Positions 24,401 to 36,400 of a stretch of 64,000 nt of DNA are shown in pieces; position 1 is the stretch's first letter, and each line of letters begins with the position of its first letter. Under the pieces are notes generated by a model that worked only from the letters and a program-made list of their open reading frames with translations, made no database searches and was not told where the DNA came from. Source of the stretch: Galbula dea (Eukaryota; Chordata; Aves; Piciformes; Galbulidae); NCBI GenBank assembly GCA_013399015.1, contig VWZX01002149.1, forward strand, positions 7,982,918 to 8,046,917, in the 5' to 3' direction. Position numbers and translations under genes: made by a program.

Positions 24401-27400
24401 ATTTGGAAGGTGATGTTGTCCTTCATTAATATTTTCACACTTTCACTGCAGTGCTCCTATGGGTTAATGTCTGAGAACTATACTGTCTGAGCCCACTTCA
24501 TAGAATGCTTTGGGTTGGAAGGACCTCTGAAGGTCATCTAGGCACATCCCCCTGCAGTCAACAGGGACATCTTCAACTAGATGAGGTTGCTCAGAGCCCT
24601 GTCCAAGCTGAGCTCAAATGTTTCCAGTTATGGGATATCTACCACATCTCTGGGCAACCTGTGCCAGTGTTTCAGCACCCTCAGTGTAAAAAAAATTTCC
24701 TTATATCCAATCTAAATCTTCCCCGTTTTTTTTAGTTTAAAACCATTACCCCTTCTGCTGTCACTACATGCCTTGTATAAAAGCTTCTCCCCATCTTTTC
24801 TTCAGGCCTCCTTTAAATACTGAAAGGCTGTAATAAGGTCCTCTTGAAGCATTTTCTTCTCCAGGCTCAACAACCTGTGCTCTCTTGGCCTGTCCTCATA
24901 GCAGAGGTGTTCCAGCCCTCAAATAATTTTTGTGGTCTCCTTTGGATCTGCTCCAACAGGTCCATGTCTCTCCATGTGCCATGGACTCCAGAGCTGAGCA
25001 CAGTACTGCAGGTAAGGTCTTACCAGAGTGAATAGGAACCCTACAAATGTTCTTTATCCTGGGAGTTGCTAAATAAAACCACCCAGCTGTACATTGTAAC
25101 AAGCTTCATGTACTCGGATATGCAATAAGTTAAAACTCCACACCTTGAACTCCCACACCACCAGTAAGGGTCCTACCAGGCTCTTCAGCAATGTTTGGAT
25201 GTAAACTAAGGGGGGAAAAAAAAAAAACCACACAAGAGCCTTTGCATGTGTGTCTGAACAGCACTTTTCTGTAACAAACTCTGCACGCATTTCAGCTCCC
25301 AAGGCTACTCCACAAAAATGACAATTATGATGAGGCAGGAGCTGGGTATCTGCCAGCGCTACCCTCATACTAAAAGCTCTGCTGCTCTACTCTCACCTCT
25401 GTCACCACCTTCATTCTTCTACATAGTCAAGCACTGCACAGAAAGACTTGGAAAGATAATGAGAGACAAGGGAGTGCAAAAATCAGCTAATAAGAGGAAC
25501 TCTACCTAGCAATTCACCCTTGCTGGCATTTACAAGAACCTGCTAATCAATAGCAGAAAAAAAAAGTGTCCAAGCCTTTTTACAGGCTCCTTAGGGCTGT
25601 GTAAGTGATCCAGGTAAAGAAACCAAAGGCAGGTTTGCTCTTATGCCAGGAATCTTATAACTCAGCAGCAGCCTTGAAAACCACTCCTTTTCCATTCCCA
25701 GACTGATGTGTGAGTCATGTTGCTAATTATCATTAATTACTACCGCAGCTTTAGGAGCGCCTGGAGGGTTTAAATAGGATCAGTCCCTCCTTGTACTAAC
25801 TACACAAATGCATGCAGTGCTTGTAAACCTTACTTCAAATTTTCATGCCCAAGTTGCTGTGAAAGACACCTAATATAGTGGAGAAGAGGACAAAAGAGGG
25901 GTAGTATCATCTCTTCTTAACTCCTTTTCTGGAGTGGAAGCACCCAAAGATGGCACAATTCTCAGATCCACACATAAAAAGACTGCAAAGATTGGACTTC
26001 TTCTCTGACTGCTCTATTTTTCATTCCTTTATCACACTGTCTAAGAGATAAGGAAATTTTCAGCTTTTTTTTCAGTCTGTTTTATGGCAATAGCACAATA
26101 TCAGAACTGAAATGCTTGCAATTGCTTCAGCAACTTTATTTTTTTCAAGGCTCCACCACATATAGTGTACATATTTCATGCCTTGCTTGGCTGGGATTTG
26201 TTTTATGAACAAATGGAAAAGTACCACTGTTTCTAATTTCACTGCTGTAACGTCCATAAAATTTAATACAAACTGCCACTTCATGTCCAGATACAGAAGA
26301 GACAAACAACAACTATTTAATTATGAACTGCAAGAAAAGCAAGAAACAATAATTAAAATACTTGTTAATAATTTCTGAATTTAGGTATCTGTGCCCTCTC
26401 ACTAGGGAAGTTATCAAACAGAAAGATGCATCAAGTGAAAGACCTCAGTGGAGCAACACTGAGTGAACAGCAGAGATCCCGACCTTGGAAAACACCACTA
26501 TTACCAAAGTACCAGTGATACATCTTACTAGCCAAGTTGTTTAGTTCATGCATGGTCTTTTTGCATCTCCCATCACATTCCTATCAGCCCAGTGACTGGT
26601 TTGCCTATCAGCTGCTTCTCCTCCCCATCCACTCATTCCCTAATTAATTGCCCTTACCACCACACACCTTTCACCTACAACTCCAGAAAATCCTTTCAAC
26701 AAATAACAGTGGACTTTATATTCTCAAAGCTGCACAGTTGGAGCTGAACCATTCCTGCCACAACCCAAAAATTCATGTGACCTCCAAAACTCAATCAATC
26801 CACTATTTTCTCCTGTCTCTGACCACAGCCTGTCAGCAATGCAGGAATAGTGACACCTCAGGGACACAGGGACGCTTCTTCAGACTTCTAATCTGCCTGA
26901 GGGGTTTATGTCACAGCACATACCTTGGGAGCAATCTTAATGCGGAACAGGATGTTCTGGAAGTGGTACCCATCATTCACTTGCAAAAGAACTGCATCAT
27001 CCTGGGTGTTGGAGCCATCATGAGCGTAACTCAGCAGTCCACGAGCAAGGTCATCCAGGTGGAATATGTGGACTGCAGAAGCCGAGTCCTCAGGAGGTTT
27101 GATCAGCTGCCCATGATGTGGAGGTTCTAAAACCATCAGCACAATGTCCTGAGGATTGTCATTGTCTCTTATACCAAGCAACAGTTCTGTTATAGTTCCA
27201 ACTTCACCTCTGTGGACAAGAAGGGCCTCATTTCTGAACACATATGGGGCCTGAAACACAAAAGCAGCTCATAAGTTTGCTAAACCTTAGCAATTTGATC
27301 CAAATCAAAGTTTGGAACAGAAAATGTGGGGTCAATGAAATTAGCTCACTTCATCCCTGGAAACCTCCTATTTCTAAGCAGCAGAGAATGACTCTCCACA

Positions 27401-30400
27401 CTTTCCCCCCCGGTGGGCAGATCTAAGAATATCTAGCAATTTAGACTGATCTCATTACATTAAAAGAAGATTCTCATGCCATGGCAAGCTTAGGAAAGGA
27501 AACAAAACAAAACTTAGGACATTTATACAGAAAGCAATTTAGTTCAGCTAGAGCCTGTATTCCCTTTGCTGTCTGCATGGATAAGAGACAGGGGGCACAG
27601 CTTTGCCTTACCACCATCCATGGAAATTTGAATCGGAATGCCAACTCCAACTGTTTTGGAAAATCTACATATTACAAATACGTTGGCAGGCCCAGCTAGA
27701 ACCCAGGCACCTGAGACACTGAAAATCCATGTCTGTGAATAATGAGTTCAGGGTGGGTTGGGGATGGATACACCACATTCTTTCTGTATATAAGCTACAG
27801 CTTTGGTAACTTAGACATCTTTCAGAGCACTGATGCTTGACATTAAGAGCCCACACAACCTGCGTGCCCTGGTTATCTGTTTAAAATGAGTTGCAGAGCA
27901 GGAAGAAAAAGGAAGCAAGGAAGAACCCTAGGAGAGGGAGAGGAGAATAACCTACACAGGACACTAATAGTAGTGAGTCAGACTGACAGGGAGAAGCTTG
28001 AATTAATACTTCTAAGTACAAATGAGTCAATCAACTAACACTGCAGGACGTGTTTTTGCTTGTCTCGAACAGATAAAGTCTATCTCAAAGACAGCAAAAG
28101 TGGGTGTAGTTAGCACAGTTACTTATTTATTTTCAGACTCCACACAACCTTTTTCAACCTAGAATGAAGATCAGGTGGAGACCACATTTCTTCTGGTTTA
28201 AATGAGTTCTCTAGTTCTCCATCATCAAGAAAGTTTAAAGCTGCAGTCTCTATTGATCCCAATAAACATCATTTGCCATTGGCAATACCTTGCCCCAGGA
28301 AGGGGGGGATCCCACAGAGACAAAGTCAAAGCCCTGGAAATATTCATCAGAGAGCTAACTGCAGCCATCTCACCTGTGTAGGGTGATCAGGGTTATTAAG
28401 GATTGGCAGGCAAAATCCCTGTTATTAAACCTCACTTATGTATTCTAGGGCAGCAACTGCAGTTCTTACTTAGGTGAATGTTCTACTGAGGTAAACAAGA
28501 GATTAGACTGAGCAAAGATTCCAGCACCAGCCAGAATCAATATCCACACAGCAGGATCAAAATTCATAGTTTGTCTTACACTAAAGGACAAACTTAACAC
28601 TTCTAATTTCCAGAGTTATGGAATGACTAATATGGATTACAATGATTAAAAGCAACAAAGTGCAATTAAAAATTCTTCTAATTCCAGACTCTGAAGCTAA
28701 CACCTCTGTAGGACACCAATCCAGAAAAAAACCAAACAGTGCAAAGTCTCAAATTGTCATGGAACAACAGAAATTGTGCATCTCAGGAGGAGCCGTCTCC
28801 TATAAGGAACACTAAATACATTAAACTGGAGACCCCCCACAGGCCTGCAGCATGGTATGCAGTGAGCAAGTCAGTAGCTCACCAAGTCTTTGATCTGCTG
28901 CGTGCATTCCTGCTACACTCAGTGTGAAGCACAGAGTAGCACCAGCATCTTCAGACACAAACTCATCCACCACTGCAATGATTAAAAGAAATGCATTTCT
29001 TAAATTACTCATTGTGAGGACGGACGCAGCATCAGGCTTCTAGGCAGGAAGGAGTCATCAGTAAAAAGACAAAGGCTGATACTCAGATTTCCTGTTATAG
29101 TTTTATCCAGGTGTTTAATGAAACTCTGAGGATACAAATGGCCCTTATGTGCAGCAGACTCTCATTTGCACTTTAAAGTCTCTTTATACTGCTAGAATAC
29201 ACCAAGTAGACACCACAACTTCAGCTCAAACAAAGCTATCTGATTGAGCTTTCAACTAGACAGTCTGCCTATGGAAAAAGCTTAGTGCAAGATGCAAAGC
29301 CTCCTTGGAAACTTGGGACCCCATTAAAGTGAGTCCATGGTGAACTTGCTGCCAGCTCAGCCAGCAGCAAGTGGGAAGCTGGGCTGGGCAGCTCCAGCAC
29401 ATCCACTGCCCTCATAGCAGCATCACCCATATGAGGAACAGCCATAGCTTGACTGGGAGTCAGAACCTGTCCAAATGGATGTGATAATATGAGCTGAGCT
29501 TGGCACATGCAGCTAGGCTGAGATTTAAGAACTCCTCTTTTCTGTAATGCTGTGCCCTGTCCCTTAATGTATATTTCACACAGCTCTTCATACCTTGTCT
29601 TTTAGAGAGCCCATCCTTGAAAAGGAGTCACAAACATACTGCCTGTAACCACCTCTTGGGTGAGAGATCCCTTCACCATATCATGCTAAAGACTTTAATT
29701 AACTATAATATGAGACATGGGCACCTGACAGTACTATCAGCTTGTCCAGAAGAGGTGAGCAGTTTAAGAGATGCACTTTGAATAGCTCATGCTGATTTAA
29801 TTCCCAACAGTCCTAGAACAGAGCATTTAAGTAAATGCTTTGACTGTCAAAGCATCCCTACCATAGAGATCAATCATGGTTCAATTGCCCTGCAATAAGA
29901 GACTGAACTAGACCATCCATGGATCCAAAGAATCATTTTAACAGTAGGGACTCCTTAACCCTCACTGATAATTGCTCTATGATTGCACAGCTGCAGTTCC
30001 CTACACAAACAAAATTACATTGGTCAGCTTCTTCAGTCACTTAACCCAAGTTCAGTTCTTCCATCTGACTCTCATCTGCCTCTCAGCTTAGTGAGAGTTG
30101 AGTCTAATTTGCCTGACCTGAACTCAAGCTCAAATTCTGCCCAGCTCCTTTGTAATTACTGCAAGAAACCAAGGCTCCAAATAGCACACAATTTGTGGTT
30201 GTTTTCAAGCTTTGTTACATTACCTGTGTTGAAAATGCTTGAACGTTGACCACCTCAGGATGGGAGAAGAAGTGCTGATCGCTGACCTTCAAGGAAAACT
30301 GTCCTTTCCTAAACAAGTCCCCACCAAACCAAAATACAGGATAATATAAATTAATGAAGTTCTCTTGCAGGACTCAATAATGATAAAAGTATAACACATT

Positions 30401-33400
30401 CAGTAAAAATGACTAGCTTAGTGGCAGAAGCTTTAGCTCAAGTTCTTTCAAGTACGTTTTTATAATATTTTTGTCTGAAGATTCACAACAGCCATGATAT
30501 GCAATAAGAAACCTTTCACTATGTAATAATAAGCCCTCCTTTCCCTTTAACTAATGTTACCCACATAGGATGGCACCTCCAAGATAAAGTATTGATTCTA
30601 AATGTTATCTACTCTCTGCTAAAGAAATGTCACTTATCTGGCTTCAGAACAGAAGCTCCTACTTTTCAGCATTTTTGATTCCTATTTACTTTTCAGTAAT
30701 GTCACCCAGTAACTATAAATGTAAAGTACCTGTGTTTCTCAAGACAAGATCCTGACATTTCTCTGTGAATACCAGGCAGGCAAAAAAAAAAAAAGCATGA
30801 TATAGAAACATATACTTAAGCCTAGTGAACATGAGCTAACCCTTGGCATCAGAAGGACACCCTGAAATTCTTACTGAAAACAACAGATCAAAGAACACCC
30901 TGATATATACAGGCAGAAATTGAGAACAATTCCACTGGTACCAATCTAGTCCCAAGGCTTTATGATGATGTAAATCAAGTGTGAAATTTGGCAGGATGAT
31001 TGGCTTATTGCCTGGCAGCAGGAAAAATCTGCTTCCTTGCAACATGCTCACAGTGTGAGCATTGCCAGGTACTAATCACCACTAATTATCCTAGGACATT
31101 AACAGAGCCCATCTTGCAGGCAAAGAAGCAATGGTTGAATGCAGATTATGCCGCAGAGCATAGTGGTGACATCATTTGAGCATCTTCCTGACAGCATCAA
31201 GAAATTGTAAGAAACAGATGAATATGTCAGTTTTAAACCCACAGCAGAGTATCCTAAAGATGAGACAGCCTCCTGCATCCCCAAGGTACAACAGGTTTGG
31301 CAGCTGGATCACAGTGAGTTCCTATACCATAAACAGAGAACTTTTGCACCATCATTTATACCACGGTACAGTATAAGTACATTAGTAATTTGTTTCACAG
31401 CAGTGAGAAACGTGCTTCACTGTAAGAATGTTTTCAAAGAGCAAGAAATACCTCTTCTCAAGATAATGCCCATTTTTTTTAAGACAAGAGCTCTGCAAAC
31501 TGTTTCAGTGCAGTTACCTGGACTTCTCTTTGCTGTGCACAAAGCGGATCCTCTTCTCCTTCACATCCTTGCAGCTGAAGTGGTCGCCTTTGCGCAGCTG
31601 CACCTCTTTCCCACTTACTACCATCATCAGCTTGCCGTTGGAGGGAGCGCTATTGATATGGAACAAGAGCTGTCCTGAGTCACCATCCAGATCACACGCA
31701 CCCAGTAAGGAGAGGTCTAGGGGCTTCACGCCACCAATTCCTACTGTGAGGGAACTGCCCACATGAAAGCGTGAGGGATGGTTCCTCGCTAAAAAGAAAG
31801 AAGGGAAAAGTATTACTGAATGAATTGCAGTCATGGTCTCTGTTAGCATCTTACCTGTCATTATCATCTTTTGGATAACAGACCAGACCCTTAACATGCC
31901 CTGCAGACAACCACCATCTCAAGAATTTCAGCCCATCCCAATGCCCACCATGATTTTGAGAAGCTTCGGCAAGTCTATTCCCATCTTGAGCTCCTAAACA
32001 CAAAACTCAAAGTCAACATCCCCTGGCCTGCCCTGCAGACAGACTAGTAGATACTCATTTAGAACAAAGAAAAGCACTACAGTTGATTTGGTACAGGATT
32101 TCCCACAATATAATTTTTAGGTTTCTATTGGTGATAAATGATGCCGTAGCTGGAAAGATATGCCTCCACACCTAACTACATAGCTTCACATAGGAAACCT
32201 CTACATGCACAATTTTATGAAACAAAATATTTGGAGAAAAACAGCAGCCAATTTTCAACAGCCAACACAACTGCACAAAACTGAATTCCAAAAATTCTAC
32301 TGAATTAATGCTTTTTCTGGCCTTAAAATCTGCAGGAAGCCTGCCAGCTTGATTGCTTTATCATGGCAGACACTCACCTTCTTCACACTTTCTGGTCCTT
32401 GTATTGCCATAGAAACCCTGGCCACAGGCAGAAACACAAATCTTATTCTTCAAAAACATGGTGTTGTCACAGAGGTGGCACAGGCTGTCACTGTCACACT
32501 CCAAGCATCCCGGAGGACAAGCTGAATTGGATGGAAAGCACAACTTCTTTGAGACACTGCAAAAACAATGCAGCCACTGGTGTGCAGAGCTGTTCCCAGG
32601 GACCAGAACAGAAACACCACTGCTAGTTGTGTCTTACCTACCTGACAAAAGCGATCAAAAAGAAGGGACAAAGAGATGAGATAAAAGAATCATTAAGAAG
32701 TTCCTTCCTCATTTGACTACTGTTTCCCACTGACTACAGAAAATCTGAGATCATCTTCCAAATGGAAGAAACATGTTTTTAAGTAACTGTTATACCAATT
32801 TGAAAACAAATCCTCCAAATACACATTCAAGCCCTACATAGCTTGTCAACCCACAAGTACACCTGAAACCTTTCTATAAATGTGGTTTTAATGCATGGGT
32901 TTTTTTATATACAGTGTGTACACACATGCACAGACCAACAGCCATCTATATTGAACCTCATTCCTCCTGAATTAGGTATGTCTAAATGCAGGTACAGCCT
33001 GTTATCTAATTCTCACATGACAGCATCACTTCAACAGCAGGTTTAACACAGCATCCAAGAGCTTCCTTCTTCACCCTAGGAGAACAGAAAATAGACTACA
33101 GTCCCGGATCCCTCTCCACCATATCATGCTCACTTTGCTTACCTCTGCACTTTCGCTGTGCGTGGTCTCCATAATATCGCTTCCCGCATTTGTGAACACA
33201 ATGAGTGCCCAAGAGGAAAAATGGGGCTTTGCAAAGGCTGCAATCATCTGCTTGGTGACACTGAAGGCAGTGTTGATCACATCCTAAAAATCATATATAG
33301 AGAGTTCAGCTCAACACCAGTTTTGACTGCTTCCTGCACTGTGCTGTAACACCCCACGGGAATCACAGCTCTATTGCGTGTGGGTGCTGGAGGGAAGTGA

Positions 33401-36400
33401 GATATCTGAAGCCAGAGCATGTCTTCTGAATGCATGGTGTGTGCACAAATTGGGCAAATGCAGGGAAACACGTTGGCAGCAGTGACTAGAAGTAATGCTC
33501 AAGAAGAACTCACTCTGGCATGTATCTGACTCCTTGTAGAAAGCTGCAGGGCACTGTTCCACACAAGCTCCTTCATGGAGAACGTAGCCCTCCATACACT
33601 GCAGGCAGTCAGTCCTCCGGGGACCTTTACAAGCATTACAGCTCCAGTCACACTCTGGAAGAAAAAAAAGTCAATGCAGGGCAGCCCTTTCTGGGGTGTT
33701 CACCCTATACAAGTGCTTATCACTTGGGGTCTACAAGCTGTGGGAATATAAGCCCTAGGAGCAAAGAGCACTGTAAAAAACTATTAAAGAGATACTAAAA
33801 AAAACCAAAGCAAGCACGATTTGTACAGTGTGACTTATTATACCTAATTATACGAGGGTTTTTTGCCCCCTCTTGGACTTAACATGTTCTAACTATGTCA
33901 AATTTGAGCAGGCTCAGCTCTTGTTGAACGTTCAGACCTGCTAACACTGGACAGTTTTGTTGCCCATAAAGCCTGATCTTATCCCATTCAGCAGCAATGC
34001 TCCCTTTCTCCTAACACTGAGTTTGTTGCTCATTAACAATTATCCACCCCACTTCATCAATATCATGCTTTCAAATGACCGAAAGAAAATGATACAGTTG
34101 TCCCTTACAGTCCACGTGTTCCTCTAGAAAGTTCACTGTCCAGAAACATGCTGGATCCAGCTGCGATCAGATCTGCCTTCACATGCCCTTCTACCATTTC
34201 CCCTCCAGTCTTCAGCAGAGTCCCAACCATGCACACATGCCCAAGGACTCCTCAGGCTGCCAACACTACTGTTTGTTTTTGGTGGCACTTAGAGGTCTGT
34301 ATCAACAATTCATGACAAGCACACATGGCTGATGAGACAGACAAATGGGCAAGAACAAGACGAGGGGAAACAAAGATTCACTGACATGAGCTGAACTACT
34401 CCAGTCCATGCAGCATGTCCAAGACAAAGCCAGGGCAAGAGTTCTGCCTCATTCCAACACCCTACACACCAGAGAATGCACGTCTCTGAAGAACCGCAAT
34501 GTCAAGGGGACAGACGCTACTCAGTTAAGCTGGGTACTGAGAGAGCCAGCTAAAAATGAACACTGCACAGCAAGTCATTGTACTATATCCTGGTCTCAGC
34601 AGCATTAGCTGTAACAAAGCCACATTATCCTCACATTTCCACTATGGAACACTCTCCTTGGGAGTTCTGGAAATCTTTCAAGTTACATCTGTTAAATCAC
34701 TCCAAACTGTTGTTTCTGCAGTCATCTAGTGACGCAGTATTTAATAAGACAGAGAGAAGCAGGTAAGTACACAAGGCCCTATAAGCACTCTAAAGAAGAT
34801 TTAGCCTGGTAAGTTCGCTCATTATTCAGCTGACCCACGACTAAATGAATTGCTGGACTTGACCCTTGAAAAGTTTGCTGGCTCACTTACTAAATCATTT
34901 ACAAGAGAAGGATTTGCAATAATCTTGTTTCACTGAAAGCCTGTAGTATGTGACAGCAGACTGGTGAAAGAGAGAAACAACTGTAAAAGCCTCGCAAGTG
35001 GCCTGTGGCTGAACAACTCCCCCACCTCAGGCACACTTTTTGAAGCAGGCCACCTGCACAGATCCTGTTGCAGTGTAATGGGCTCTTAGCCAAGGCACTT
35101 GCAATTATTTTTTTTCCTTAAACCAGCAATGTGTTTTTCACCTCTGCAAGTCTTGCTGGAAAAATCCAGGTAATACTGCTGAGCACAGCTCTCATACTTG
35201 CATTCTCCAAACAACAGGACCTTAGTGGGATCTCTGCAAGAAGTACAGCTGGCAGCTGATTCACAGCTCAGACACTGGCTCTTGCAAGCTGTAGAGAGAC
35301 AAAGAAAATAACTGTAATTACTGATGCATCGGCCAACTGTACAAGTAAAAATGGTACTATCCTGTAGCCCTGCTGCTCCTGTTGTTGTCTTTGAGACACC
35401 CCTGTGGAGACAGGTTTTGCTTCTCATGTTCCTTTCCCCAAGCCTCCAAAATGTAGGAAGCCTCCTTTCATTTGGAGTAGACTATTTATCTATGCTCACA
35501 CTGCTTCTTGCTCTCCTCTGGACAGGTCAGGGTAAAGCAATGACCTTGAATTCAAGTCCACAAATAAGAGCTTTCTCTATCCCTGTTTTTCTTGATTCCT
35601 GACTTAACTCAAAAACACACGAATCCACAGACCACAGTGTACTGCTGCAACTCAATTAGCAAACCTTGGTGGACCTAAAGGCCCATTTAACTTCATGTTT
35701 CCACTTATTTATTTGCAAACAGTGTGACAATTTGGAGCTGTGGGGAGCTAACAAGAAGGCCAGGAAAAATAATTTTGGGATTTACTGAATCTAGGATCAA
35801 AGTCCAGAGGTTCAGAATATTTCAACTCAACTCTTTGATGTTCAGGGTCTAAATTTCTCAGGGGGTTGTGCTAATAGCCAGAAGAACTAACTGGTGATGT
35901 CAGAGCTCTTGGCTAATTCACAGCAAGATTTAATAGTAATGTGCTCTGAAAGACTGAAAAATATTTCGTAGCCCTTTGCCTATGAACTGAAAAGCTCACT
36001 CTGACTCTGGTGCCATGAAACTTTACAAAAATAATGTGCAGAAGACTCATGGAGGTCCTCACATCTGCTTTCTACAAAGAACTGCAACTGCCCTGCTAGC
36101 AAGTACAATGATGGAAAATGCAACGGGGACTGCTAAATTTCTAGTCAATGACCCCTGAGTGTCACTAAACCCATATATAGTCAGAATCTTTCCCCAAGCT
36201 CAATTCTGTACTTACAGTAAGTCAGAAAAAAAGCTCTGAAAAAACAGCCCCAAGTGTTTAAACTAAAGAAGCAAGCATAGCTGGCAATTTTTAATTGAAA
36301 CAACCAAACAGAACCTCTCACAGGACTTAGTGCAACTCCACTTAGGTGCTAAATATTGACATGTTACTCGTAGTAACATGTCAGTGATATGTTAATTGTG

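Noticed and set aside
26648..27130. 160-codon plus-strand open frame
   Set aside because: Its last part is antisense to the coding CSPG exon 26924-27250, which explains the lack of stops there. There are no motifs and no splice or start context.
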